Shown piece after piece: positions 6,873-15,194 of a stretch of DNA of 64,000 nucleotides. The stretch's first letter is position 1, and each line of letters starts with the position of its first letter. The DNA is taken from positions 62,001-126,000 of the forward strand of contig NZ_PKRP01000008.1 in the NCBI RefSeq assembly GCF_002855515.1, written 5' to 3'. The notes beneath the pieces were generated by a model. The model was given only the letters and a program-made list of their open reading frames with translations. It did not search any database and was not told where the DNA came from. Position numbers and translations under genes: made by a program. This stretch comes from Rhizobium sp. TH135. GTDB lineage: Bacteria; Pseudomonadota; Alphaproteobacteria; Rhizobiales; Rhizobiaceae.

Positions 6873-8240
6873 ATGCAAATACTGGTGAAGTGGGGTGTGC
6901 GGCTGGTGGTCGCCTTGGTTGCGATCGTTGTCGTCGGCATCGGGTTTGTTGTTGCATTCCCTCCGGAGTTGCTCCGGGTCGGAACCGGTTACGCTGCCAA
7001 GATCATCTGCTCCAACGTTTTCATCGCCGGTCGAGATGCTGACGAGGTTTTGCGTGACGATGTGCAGGCGCCCGGGCATCCGCTCTTGCGGCTGATACGA
7101 GCCGAGGTGGATCTTGAGCAGGGGATCGTGCGCACGTCGATGCTGGACATGATTGCGCCGTCAGTGGCTCTCCATCGCCAGGGGCTGGGGTGCACGCCCG
7201 TCAGCGACGCGCAGATCGCGAACGCGAAAGGACTGACTGCCCCGCCGGCCGAGGCAGCACCCGCCGATCTCAGTCTGCCCTGGCCTGAAGGCGAGGCTGT
7301 ACAGAGTGGCGATCCCCGGCTTCAGAGCATTCTGGCCGATGCGGCACTGATTGGCCCTGCGGCGCGCGCCGTTGTGGTCGTGAAGGACGGCCGCATCGTC
7401 GGCGAAACCTATGCACCGGGGTTCAATGAGAACACGCCGCTGTTGGGCTGGTCGATGACCAAGACGGTCACGGCTGCGCTGGTCGGGCTCATGGCCGGGG
7501 AGGGACGTCTGGACGTCGAGGCGGCCCAACTCTTTCCCGAATGGTCGGGCGATGCCCGGCGCGATATCAAGCTCACCGACCTGCTCGCAATGGAAAGCGG
7601 GATCAGCTTCAATGAGAGCTACGGCGATGTCACCGACGTCACCCGGATGCTGTATCTTGAAGGTGACATGGGCGCCTACGTCGCGTCGCTTCCCACTGAA
7701 GCCGCTCCAGGGACCCGCTTCAAGTACTCATCCGGTGAAACGGTGCTCATTTCGCGCTACTGGATGTCCCGCTTTTCAGAGCGCTCTGAAGCGCTGGCCT
7801 ATCCGCGTCGTGCTCTCTTCGATCCAATCGGTATGCGGAGTGCCGTCCTGGAGGCGGACCCAACCGGGACCTTTGTCGGCAGTTCCTACCTCTATGCGAC
7901 GGCACGCGACTGGGCACGATTCGGTCTGCTTCTTGCCGACAATGGCAAATGGGGCGAACAGCAGGTTCTCGCCCCGTCCTTCATCGAGCGCGTCAATCGG
8001 CCGACGACCGTTTCTGGCGGTGACTACACGCAGGGGCAAGCCTGGCAGAACGGTCCAGTCGACAAGGACGAGAATTACGCACTTCCAGCCGAGACGCTCT
8101 GGATGCTCGGCCATGACGGTCAGTCGATTGCCGTGATCCCCTCGGAGGGGCTGGTGGTGGTGAGGCTTGGCCTCACGCCACGAAGTGTCGGCTACAGACC
8201 GCAAAAGCTCGTTCAGGCGGTTCGCGAGGCGCTGAAATGA
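6873..8240 (+). CDS. Serine hydrolase of the class C beta-lactamase/esterase family
   Basis: Predicted periplasmic serine hydrolase of 455 residues anchored by an N-terminal helix (ILVKWGVRLVVALVAIVVVG). The ATG at 6873 is preferred because GGAGGA lies 6 bases upstream; the ATG at 6867 would be too close. The catalytic SxxK is SMTK (about 194-197) and the second motif Tyr is in KYSSGE (about 285). The third motif is probably the HDG of LGHDGQSIAV, in place of KTG. The long N-terminal region before the hydrolase domain is poorly defined. Substrate unknown: members include carboxypeptidases, esterases and amide hydrolases, and the activity cannot be read from the motifs. Confidence 0.8.
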   Translation: MQILVKWGVRLVVALVAIVVVGIGFVVAFPPELLRVGTGYAAKIICSNVFIAGRDADEVLRDDVQAPGHPLLRLIRAEVDLEQGIVRTSMLDMIAPSVALHRQGLGCTPVSDAQIANAKGLTAPPAEAAPADLSLPWPEGEAVQSGDPRLQSILADAALIGPAARAVVVVKDGRIVGETYAPGFNENTPLLGWSMTKTVTAALVGLMAGEGRLDVEAAQLFPEWSGDARRDIKLTDLLAMESGISFNESYGDVTDVTRMLYLEGDMGAYVASLPTEAAPGTRFKYSSGETVLISRYWMSRFSERSEALAYPRRALFDPIGMRSAVLEADPTGTFVGSSYLYATARDWARFGLLLADNGKWGEQQVLAPSFIERVNRPTTVSGGDYTQGQAWQNGPVDKDENYALPAETLWMLGHDGQSIAVIPSEGLVVVRLGLTPRSVGYRPQKLVQAVREALK

Positions 8241-8250
8241 GAGGGCGGTT

Positions 8251-9225
8251 TCACCGTGTCAGGTGAAGCAGGCCCTTGCGCTTGGCATCGTAATAATAGC
8301 CGCGTGCATAAAGGCGGACTGCCTGGTCGTGATCGTTGTCGGCAACGACCCAGGCGCCCTTCAGATATTTGACCGCATATTTGATATTGGTTTCCGCGTC
8401 GAAAAGACCGTCGGCCGGGCCATCATAACCCATGGCCCTGGCGGTGTTGTAGCGGATCTGCATCAGGCCGTAATTGCCTTTGCTGTAGGCTGCGGGGTTG
8501 TAGCGGCTCTCGCGATGGACGACGCGATGCACGAGATCGACCGGGATCTCGTAGAGCCTGGAGTATTTCTCGATCAGCGCGTTGAGACGCGTCGGGCCAA
8601 CCGTTTCAGGTTTGCGCTCGAGATCAAGCGTAGGCGGTGCACCGGGCGGAGACACGTCAAAGGGGTCGCCGAAGCTGGTCAGCGCCGTTGCCCGCAATGG
8701 TGCGGCATAAGCAAGAACCAAAGGCTTCTGCTCAGTCGAAGTCGTAACTGCGGCCGTTGCTGCGGCAGCGGTGGCCGGTGCCACGCCTGGAGGTGTCAGT
8801 GTCGCTTCGGTGGAGGCGGCCGCTGCCGCCATCTGCTGGGCGCCGGTCTGCGGCGTGGCCGGTGCCGTCACCATGGCGAGTGCATCGGTCGCAGCCGTCT
8901 GGGGTGCAGTCGCTGACAGCGCGGATGCCTTGAGCGCAGGGATCGGAGCTGCCGTTTCGGTGCCTGGAATGATCGGGGCCGGTCCTGGATTGGCGGCAGC
9001 CAGTTCAGCCTGGGTCATCGTGGGAGCACCCGGGGTCGTCGATGCGCCGTTCACGGCAGCTTCTGCGGCCGAAGCCGCGAGCATTTCCGGGGACTTGGGA
9101 TTGGCAATCGGAGCAGAGGCAAGATCTGCCTTGACGCTCTCGTCGATCGCTGTGCATCCGCCCAGTCCGGCCAACAATGAAGCAGCCATGCAGAGTGCGA
9201 TGCCGCGGTCAGTTCTGACGTTCAT
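8251..9225 (-). CDS. SLT-domain lytic transglycosylase, probable lipoprotein
   Basis: 324 residues from the ATG at 9225; this start gives a signal sequence with lipobox LGGC (Cys24). Residues of about 30-190 are an Ala/Pro/Thr-rich, low-complexity stretch that could span the periplasm. The C-terminal SLT domain holds the catalytic Glu in VVHRESRYNP, the GNYGLMQI block and the ETNIKYAVKYL block. The end (RLYARGYYYDAKRKG) is where the family normally has a YN(A)G motif; here it reads YARGY, a slight variation. It probably cleaves peptidoglycan glycan strands from the membrane. It is convergent with the serine hydrolase gene, with a 10-base gap. Confidence 0.87.
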   Translation of the reverse strand: MNVRTDRGIALCMAASLLAGLGGCTAIDESVKADLASAPIANPKSPEMLAASAAEAAVNGASTTPGAPTMTQAELAAANPGPAPIIPGTETAAPIPALKASALSATAPQTAATDALAMVTAPATPQTGAQQMAAAAASTEATLTPPGVAPATAAAATAAVTTSTEQKPLVLAYAAPLRATALTSFGDPFDVSPPGAPPTLDLERKPETVGPTRLNALIEKYSRLYEIPVDLVHRVVHRESRYNPAAYSKGNYGLMQIRYNTARAMGYDGPADGLFDAETNIKYAVKYLKGAWVVADNDHDQAVRLYARGYYYDAKRKGLLHLTR

Positions 9226-9357
9226 GCCACTATCCGTTACGAGATGCACGCGAACACCTGAGCAAATCACCCGGCGGTTCGTTTCCAATTCTTAATCTAT
9301 GCCCGAGATTGCGGCAAGCTTACGGTCGAAGCGGCGGAACTTCGCAAGCGAAGTGGC

Positions 9358-9993
9358 TCAGGCGGCGATCTTGCGATAGCCGGCTGTCACGGCCTTGGCC
9401 GCGATCAGTACCGTGCCGCCGGAGCGGTTGATTGTCCGGCGAACCACATGTTTTCTGATGGTTTTTCGCACCTTGTCGGCCATCATCGCGTAGACGAGAG
9501 AGGTGGTGGCGGAGAGGAAAACCAAGAGGCCGCCAAGGATCGCGGCCTGCGGGAGGAAGGGGCTGGCGGGGCTTAGGAATTGCGGCAGAAGTGCGGCGAT
9601 GAGCAGGGCGCTCCGCGGATCACGCAGCTCGCTCGCGACGCAATGGGAGATGACTCGCAGCGGCTTTTCTTCTGGCAGATTGTCATTGTCGGCGACCGGC
9701 TCGCTGCCGGCCGGGGCACGCGAGAGGCCAAGGCCGAACAGCACGAGGCAACCGAGCGCGATCCACTGCAGGACAGAGAAGGCCGAAGGGGAGATCGAGA
9801 TCACAGCGAAAGACACCGCCAGGACCGCGGCAGCCGTCAATGCAGTGCCGAGGGTAACGCCGGTCACCGTGGCAAAGGCGCTCTTTCGCCCATGCGCCAT
9901 GGCATAGGCGAGAACCAGCCGTTTCGACCGGTCCGGCGCGACCAAGAAGGCGGTCGCGACGACGGCGAACAGGATCCAGGTAACATGGGACAT
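9358..9993 (-). CDS. LysE/RhtB-family exporter
   Basis: Hydrophobic protein of 211 residues with about six membrane helices, of the family that exports amino acids or related metabolites. The ATG at 9993 has AGGAG 8 bases upstream; an in-frame GTG at 10002 overlaps that ribosome site and is less likely. The family's N-terminal PGP motif is replaced by APDRSK; the following HGRKSAFATVTGVTLGTAL block is normal. A charged, Asn/Asp-rich loop separates helices 3 and 4 (ADNDNLPEEKP). It lies 46 bases downstream of the phosphofructokinase gene on the same strand and may be co-transcribed. Substrate unknown. Confidence 0.72.
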   Translation of the reverse strand: MSHVTWILFAVVATAFLVAPDRSKRLVLAYAMAHGRKSAFATVTGVTLGTALTAAAVLAVSFAVISISPSAFSVLQWIALGCLVLFGLGLSRAPAGSEPVADNDNLPEEKPLRVISHCVASELRDPRSALLIAALLPQFLSPASPFLPQAAILGGLLVFLSATTSLVYAMMADKVRKTIRKHVVRRTINRSGGTVLIAAKAVTAGYRKIAA

Positions 9994-10039
9994 GGCACTC
10001 ACTCCTCGGTTGAGAGGAAGCCAGCTTTCGGCCGCGAGG

Positions 10040-11254
10040 TCAATGGATCGGACGGTACTTCTGCCCCAGATAGTCCATCACTTCTTTGAACCACGGCGTT
10101 TCGAGGTCAAACGGCTTGCCACCCTTGATCCGCGGGAACTCGATGGTGCGCAGGCGGCCACCCCTGTCTTCATCGTGACCGGTCACGCCCGACACCTTGT
10201 TCAGACCGCTTTCGACCGCGAGATCGACCATGCTCTGGATCAGGCGCAGGTCCTCATAATTTGCCGGGGCGGAGCGCGCGTAATAGCCCGATTTCTGCAC
10301 CATGGAGCGGTCGGCATCGAGGAGTTTCGCGAAGTGCTTCTGGAACCAGTTGCCGACATTGATCGTGTCGAGCTTCACATGGCCGAAGGCGTCGCGCTTG
10401 ATCTCTTCGCCGGCCGCCTCACGATCGGCGACGATCTCGTCCATGCAGGCGCCTTCCGAGACGAAGAGCGTGACGAAACCTGTGCGATCCATGATTTCCT
10501 TCAGGCGGGCGGCTTCACCCTCCATGTCGAAATGCGTCTCCGGCAGATAGAGGCCGTCGATGTTCTTTAGCTCCTGGTTCATCATGAAGCCTTCGACATA
10601 TTCGTTATGCTTGGTCCGCTGCATGTAGGCGCGGGCCGTCGCCGCCGTCAGCCAGCCGCAGTGGCGGCCCATGACTTCGTGGATGACCAGCGTGCGCGGC
10701 GAAGCGCTCTGCTCGTTCGAGACATGGTCAAAGAAGCGTGCGCCGACTTCGGCGGCCGTCCAGGCGCCGAGCGTCTGCTTGATCGGGTAGACGTCGTTGT
10801 CGACGGTCTTCGGCATGCCGACGACCGTCAGGTCGTAGCCGTTGGCGCCGAGATAGGCGGCAAGGTCGGCAGCTGTTGTGTTGGTGTCGTCACCACCGAT
10901 GGTGTGGAGGATCGTCACGCCATCTGCCGCGAGACGTTCGGCTGCGACACGCAGCGGGTTCTGGTCTTCCCTGACGAGGCCGCGCTTCACGCAGTCTGCG
11001 ACATTGGTGAGCTTCACGCGGCTGTTGCCGATCGGCGATCCGCCGTAGCGATGCAGCACATGTGCCTTTTCGCGCATCTCCTTGGTGATCTCGATCTTGT
11101 AGTCCATCAGCAGGCCGCGGAAGCCGGACTTGTAGGCGATAAGATCGACTTCGGGTGCGATGTCGGTGTAGCGCTCGATCAATCCGCCGACTGCGGACGA
11201 GAGACAGGGCGCAAGGCCCCCGGCGGTCAACATCGCGACTTTCTGCTTGGCCAT
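10040..11254 (-). CDS. pfp: Pyrophosphate-dependent 6-phosphofructokinase
   Basis: Interconverts fructose-6-phosphate and fructose-1,6-bisphosphate, reversibly, using PPi. The 404-residue protein shows the key discriminator: TIGGDDT at about 119-124, where ATP enzymes have GGDG, and MPKTVDND (147-154) with Lys in place of the usual Gly. VMGRHCGWL and the SEGA block bind the sugar phosphate. The start is sure: ATG at 11254 with GAGGAGG just upstream. In many rhizobia, where a classical ATP-PFK is lacking, this reversible enzyme is thought to act mainly in gluconeogenesis or pentose flow; that role here is inference. Confidence 0.92.
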   Translation of the reverse strand: MAKQKVAMLTAGGLAPCLSSAVGGLIERYTDIAPEVDLIAYKSGFRGLLMDYKIEITKEMREKAHVLHRYGGSPIGNSRVKLTNVADCVKRGLVREDQNPLRVAAERLAADGVTILHTIGGDDTNTTAADLAAYLGANGYDLTVVGMPKTVDNDVYPIKQTLGAWTAAEVGARFFDHVSNEQSASPRTLVIHEVMGRHCGWLTAATARAYMQRTKHNEYVEGFMMNQELKNIDGLYLPETHFDMEGEAARLKEIMDRTGFVTLFVSEGACMDEIVADREAAGEEIKRDAFGHVKLDTINVGNWFQKHFAKLLDADRSMVQKSGYYARSAPANYEDLRLIQSMVDLAVESGLNKVSGVTGHDEDRGGRLRTIEFPRIKGGKPFDLETPWFKEVMDYLGQKYRPIH

Positions 11255-11569
11255 CGATCCTCCTCAGGCGTCTTTATCGCCCGGCTGCTGGGTGTTCAGG
11301 TGGCAAATGGATGCGACAGCAGAGGCGAGCTGTAAAGCGAAAAAATCAAGGAAAACGGGCATTTCGCCGGTGTTGGCTGCGCTTGATCGGATATAATCGA
11401 TTCAATCGATGACGGTGGCGCAACGTGGTCTGTGGATAAGATTGGGCCGATACCAGCATCGGCCAAAGCCGACGCGTTCAGCGAAACATATTCAAGATGA
11501 AGAAACTTTAATCTTCACCAAAGGCCGGCCCGCCTTGCTTTTTCTGGGTAATTTTGGTCAAGCTTCTCC
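11255..11569. other. 315-base divergent intergenic region
   Basis: No gene seen. It holds a perfect 15-base palindrome (11396-11410, ATCGATT either side of one C). A TATAAT word lies at 11392-11397 without a well-spaced -35. Close to the TerB-J gene there are two successive hairpins: TGAAGA/TCTTCA at 11498-11517, and AAGGC/GCCTT at 11521-11536, followed by TTTTT (11539-11543). It must contain the promoters of pfp and of the TerB-J gene. Confidence 0.45.
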
Positions 11570-12307
11570 ATGATTTTCGATTTCGCCTGCGAACAAATAT
11601 CGTCATTCTGGGACCGCCTTCTGGGCGCGATCGGGGATGCCGCCGGCAATGTGATCGGCGGTATCGTCGAGGCCATTCGCACGGCCTTCGAAGGCGATCC
11701 GGAAACGCGCAGGCGCGTGTCTTTCTCGGTTGCCATCATCGCGCTCTCGGCGAAGATGGCCAAGGCAGACGGGATTGTCTCCAATGCCGAGGTCGAGGCC
11801 TTCCGCAAGATCTTCGAGTTTCCGCCTGAGGAAGCGCGCAACGTCGCCCGGCTCTACAATCTGGCCCGCCAGGACGTGGCCGGTTTCGAGACCTATGCGA
11901 AGAACCTCGCCGGCATGTGCCGGACCTGCGACGAGTTCTGCCCGGTCCTGGAAGACATTATCGATGCTCTGTTCCACATCGCCAAGGCCGATGGCCTCGT
12001 GCATGAGAAGGAACTCGCCTTCCTGTCACGCATCGCCGAGATCTTCTCAATCTCGGAAGAACGGTTCGCGATGATCACCGAACGGCATATCCATCTCGAC
12101 GGCGATCCTTATGGGGTTCTCGGGGTGCAGCCGTCCGACGATTTTGCGACGATCCGCAAGAAGTACAGGGCGCTGGCGGCCGAACATCATCCCGACCGAC
12201 TGCATGCGCGCGGCATTCCGACGGAATTCCACAGCGTCGCCAACCATCGCATGGCCAAGTTCAACGAGGCCTATTCGGCGATCGAGAAGGCGCGCCGGGC
12301 GGCATGA
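11570..12307 (+). CDS. TerB-like domain plus C-terminal J domain (DjlA-like co-chaperone)
   Basis: Predicted DnaK co-chaperone of 245 residues. Residues of about 48-170 form an acidic all-helical TerB/DjlA-like domain, with repeated KADG units (AKMAKADGIVS and HIAKADGLVH). The C-terminal J domain has PYGVLGVQPSDD and the diagnostic HPD at about 207-209. Classical DjlA has an N-terminal membrane helix; here the first 45 residues are amphipathic (SSFWDRLLGAIGDAAG) and Gly-rich rather than a clear membrane anchor. The stop overlaps the start of the amidase gene by four bases (ATGA), so the two are coupled. Confidence 0.82.
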   Translation: MIFDFACEQISSFWDRLLGAIGDAAGNVIGGIVEAIRTAFEGDPETRRRVSFSVAIIALSAKMAKADGIVSNAEVEAFRKIFEFPPEEARNVARLYNLARQDVAGFETYAKNLAGMCRTCDEFCPVLEDIIDALFHIAKADGLVHEKELAFLSRIAEIFSISEERFAMITERHIHLDGDPYGVLGVQPSDDFATIRKKYRALAAEHHPDRLHARGIPTEFHSVANHRMAKFNEAYSAIEKARRAA

Positions 12308-13065
12308 GTTCGTTCACTGCGGATTTTGAGCGCGCGGAGGTCTGTCCTTCGCCCAATCATGGCGAACGCGTCGGCGTCGAGCGTCCGGATATTCTCCTTC
12401 TGCACTATACGGGCATGCCGTCCGCCGAGGGTGCGCAGGCTTGGCTCTGCGCGCCGGAAAGCCAGGTCTCCAGCCACTATCTGGTGCACGAGGACGGACG
12501 CGTGGTTCAGATGGTGCCGGAAGAGCGGCGCGCCTGGCACGCAGGCAAAAGCATCTGGGGCGGCGAGACGGATATCAATTCCCGTTCGATCGGCATCGAG
12601 ATCGCCAATGCCGGACACCCTGGCGGTCTTCCAGACTTCCCCGAGAGGCAGCTCGAATCCGTCATCGAATTGTGTCTCGAATGCGTCAACCGGCATGGAA
12701 TTGCCCCAGAACGGGTGCTGGCACACTCCGATGTGGCCCCCATTCGCAAGGTCGATCCCGGTGAAAATTTCCCCTGGGACCGCCTGCATGGCGCAGGTGT
12801 CGGACACTGGGTTGAGCCCTCTGTGATCGGGGGCGGACGCTTCTTCCAGCGGGGTGATCGCGGCCAGCCGGTCGAGGCCCTGCAGTCCATGCTGTCGCTC
12901 TATGGTTACGGCATTGAGATCTCTGGTGAATTCTGCGCCCAGACAGAGGGCGTCGTCGCCGCGTTCCAGCGTCATTTCCGGCAAGCCAAGGTTGACGGTG
13001 TCGCCGACAGCTCGACTATCGAGACGCTGCATCGGCTGCTGACAAGCCTGCCGCGTTTCAGCTGA
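12304..13065 (+). CDS. N-acetylmuramoyl-L-alanine amidase (Amidase_2, AmiD/AmpD type) with PG-binding domain
   Basis: Zinc amidase of 253 residues that cuts the bond between MurNAc and L-Ala in peptidoglycan or muropeptides. Visible ligands: His34 in LLHYTG, His141 in LAHSDVAP and Asp151 in VDPGENFPW (the family's His-His-Asp/Cys set). SSHYLVHEDGRVVQMVPE and AWHAGKS are family blocks. A C-terminal peptidoglycan-binding domain (about 177-250) starts at QRGDRGQPVEALQ. There is no signal peptide. The enzyme is therefore either cytoplasmic, recycling anhydro-muropeptides as AmpD does, or is exported in another way; the extra binding domain resembles AmiD. It is coupled to the TerB-J gene upstream. 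Confidence 0.88.
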   Translation: MSSFTADFERAEVCPSPNHGERVGVERPDILLLHYTGMPSAEGAQAWLCAPESQVSSHYLVHEDGRVVQMVPEERRAWHAGKSIWGGETDINSRSIGIEIANAGHPGGLPDFPERQLESVIELCLECVNRHGIAPERVLAHSDVAPIRKVDPGENFPWDRLHGAGVGHWVEPSVIGGGRFFQRGDRGQPVEALQSMLSLYGYGIEISGEFCAQTEGVVAAFQRHFRQAKVDGVADSSTIETLHRLLTSLPRFS

Positions 13066-13151
13066 TCGGGCCTCTTCGGCACGGTTCAAAAGGCCATCGT
13101 CGTCAACGACCGCAGCCCCGTTTTGTTGCAACGCCACACGAATTCCTTATT

Positions 13152-13182
13152 GCGCCGTTCTAAAGGACGGGCTGAACGGCGC
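13152..13182. repeat. Perfect 9-base inverted repeat upstream of the SLT gene
   Basis: GCGCCGTTC (13152-13160) and GAACGGCGC (13174-13182) around 13 bases, without a T-run. It lies between the amidase stop and the SLT start, 142 bases before the latter. It could be an RNA hairpin in the leader, a weak terminator, or an operator. Confidence 0.35.
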
Positions 13183-13323
13183 GGGTGGTTCTCTTCAGAA
13201 CCCGGCGCAAACATCAACTCGAGAGAACCGAAACGGGCAGCCCAACCTGGGCTCGCGACGCATGACCTGCGTTTGCTTTGACGCGCGCCGATGCCGGTTC
13301 TTGACTGGAGACTGAACCTTCTC

Positions 13324-13848
13324 ATGACACGACGACTTGTTGCTGCCGCGGCATGCATTGCAATGCTTTTGACCAACGTCCAGTCCGCGCTTGCCGGCAG
13401 CGAGGAGCGCCGCTTCAAAAAGCCCCTCAAGACAATCACCCGTGATGCCGGTTATCCGGCAGCGCCTTCCTTCTCGAAAAGCCCCTACAGCGCGATCATC
13501 ACGAAATACGCCAAGAGCTACGGCGTCCCGGTTGATCTTGCCCATGCCGTCGTCCGCGTGGAGAGCAACTTCAACCCCAAGGCGCGCGGAAGTGCCGGCG
13601 AGGTGGGGCTCATGCAGATCAAGCCGGCGACGGCGCGGGCCATGGGCTACCGCGGCAAGACCAAGGGGCTTTATGACCCCGAGACCAATATCAGGTATGG
13701 CATGAAGTATCTCTCCATGGCCCACGAACTGGGTGGCGGTGAGACCTGCGGTACCATTCTTCGCTACAATGCCGGCCATGGCGCCAAGCGCATGAACCCG
13801 ATCTCGAAGCGCTATTGCGGCAAGGTGATCGCCTTGATCGGCAATTGA
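13324..13848 (+). CDS. Periplasmic SLT-domain lytic transglycosylase
   Basis: 174 residues from the ATG at 13324, which gives a clean signal peptide (RRLVAAAACIAMLLTNVQ, cleaved after SALA). Almost all of the rest is one SLT domain: catalytic Glu in VVRVESNFNPKA, GEVGLMQIKPATA, DPETNIRYGMKYL, and the ILRYNAGHG motif. It cleaves glycan strands in the periplasm. It shares the RAMGYRGKTKGLYDPETNI-like block with the lipoprotein transglycosylase encoded at 8251-9225, so the two are related family members. A 258-base gap separates it from the amidase gene, so it is probably its own unit. Confidence 0.88.
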   Translation: MTRRLVAAAACIAMLLTNVQSALAGSEERRFKKPLKTITRDAGYPAAPSFSKSPYSAIITKYAKSYGVPVDLAHAVVRVESNFNPKARGSAGEVGLMQIKPATARAMGYRGKTKGLYDPETNIRYGMKYLSMAHELGGGETCGTILRYNAGHGAKRMNPISKRYCGKVIALIGN

Positions 13849-13931
13849 AAAACGCCGCCATCCGGCTTCAAATCGGCTGGACAGCCGGCTTCGTCATGCT
13901 ATCACCGCACTCAACGTAAGGATGGTGACGC

Positions 13932-15122
13932 ATGGTTGAGCGGTTCAAGTCGATTGTCGTTGGTCGAGGCATGATGGGGGCTGCGGCAGCCCGGTATCTG
14001 GCACTTTCCGGAGATGGCGTCGCCGTCATCGGGCCCGATGAGCCGAGGGACTGGTCTAGCCATCACGGTGTCTTCGCCAGCCACTACGACGAGGCCCGGA
14101 TTACCCGGACGATCGATTCGAACCCCATCTGGGCGCGGCTCGCCAATCGCTCGATCGCGCGCTACGCCGACATCGCATCCGAAAGCGGCGTCGCGTTTTA
14201 TGATGAGGTCGGATGCCTGATCGTCGGACCGAAGCGCGGTGGGCACGACCCCTATGTCGGCCAGGTGGAGGCTGCCGCCGCGCAGCTTGGTGTCTCGATC
14301 GAGATGCTGTCGGACGCAGCACTCAAGTCGCGGTTCCGCTATTTCGACTTCGGCTCCGATTGCGAGGGTGTCTACGAGCAGCGGAATGCGGGTTACGTCA
14401 ATCCGCGCCGGCTCGTGGAGGCGCAGAGCCTGCTTGCGGAGAAGGCCGGCGCAAGGGTGATTCGTCAGACGGCGGTATCCGTCCGGGAGGAGGGCGGTCT
14501 TGCCATCGTCACTACAGATGACGGGGCCGTCTATACCGCCGAGCGCGTGCTGATTGCCGCCGGTGGTTTCTCGATCAACGAGAACCTGTTGCCGCGTCCC
14601 ATCGATCTCAAGGTCTATGCGCGAACCGTCGCCTTCTTCGAGATCCCGGACGAAGATCTTGCCGCCTATGCCGGCATGCCGTCGCTTATCCATCAGCCGG
14701 CTGATCCCATCGACCACATCTATCTGCTGCCGCCGGTGCGTTATCCCGACGGCAAGACCTATCTGAAGATCGGCGGGGATCCGGACGATCTGCAGCTGGA
14801 GACGGAGCCGGAGATCCGGGCGTGGTTCAGGCGGGGTGGTCGGCTGACCACCCGCGATCACCTGCACCGGATTATCACGGGGCTCGTGCCGACCCTGGCC
14901 GATGCGCCCATTTCGATGGCCGCCTGCGTGACCTCGTTCACCCCGGAGAATTATCCGTCGATCGGTTTTGCGAGCGAGCATATCGCTGTGCTCACGGGCG
15001 GCTGTGGCGCGGCGGCCAAAAGCTCTGACGAGATCGGCCGGTTGGGTGCCGAGCTTCTCCAGCACGGCCGAATCATCGACGAGGCCTATGGCGACGTGTT
15101 CCGGCCGGTCTTCAGAGACTGA
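13932..15122 (+). CDS. FAD-dependent oxidoreductase of the DAO family (sarcosine/amino acid oxidase-like)
   Basis: 396 residues. The N-terminal dinucleotide fold is VVGRGMMGAAAARYLA (the middle Gly-x-Gly is GRG). A second FAD region is ERVLIAAGGFSINENLLP. The C-terminal region SFTPENYPSIGFA and VLTGGCGAAAKSSDEIG is the flavin-closing block of DAO proteins, resembling sarcosine or N-methyltryptophan oxidases. The Cys of GGCGAAAKSS may be where such enzymes bind flavin covalently, but the usual covalent Cys is placed slightly differently, so this is uncertain. Substrate unknown. It appears monocistronic; RNase P RNA follows. Confidence 0.75.
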   Translation: MVERFKSIVVGRGMMGAAAARYLALSGDGVAVIGPDEPRDWSSHHGVFASHYDEARITRTIDSNPIWARLANRSIARYADIASESGVAFYDEVGCLIVGPKRGGHDPYVGQVEAAAAQLGVSIEMLSDAALKSRFRYFDFGSDCEGVYEQRNAGYVNPRRLVEAQSLLAEKAGARVIRQTAVSVREEGGLAIVTTDDGAVYTAERVLIAAGGFSINENLLPRPIDLKVYARTVAFFEIPDEDLAAYAGMPSLIHQPADPIDHIYLLPPVRYPDGKTYLKIGGDPDDLQLETEPEIRAWFRRGGRLTTRDHLHRIITGLVPTLADAPISMAACVTSFTPENYPSIGFASEHIAVLTGGCGAAAKSSDEIGRLGAELLQHGRIIDEAYGDVFRPVFRD

Positions 15123-15194
15123 TTCACCAAAAGCGCCCAAGTGGTCCTTCATGCTCGCTTTTCGATGGCATTCGGCCAAAGGGTCGGTTAAGGA

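Noticed and set aside
9339..9354. Terminator after the LysE-family gene
   Set aside because: ACTTCG-CAAG-CGAAGT is a short 6-base stem without a T-run; too weak to call, though it lies next to the stop.
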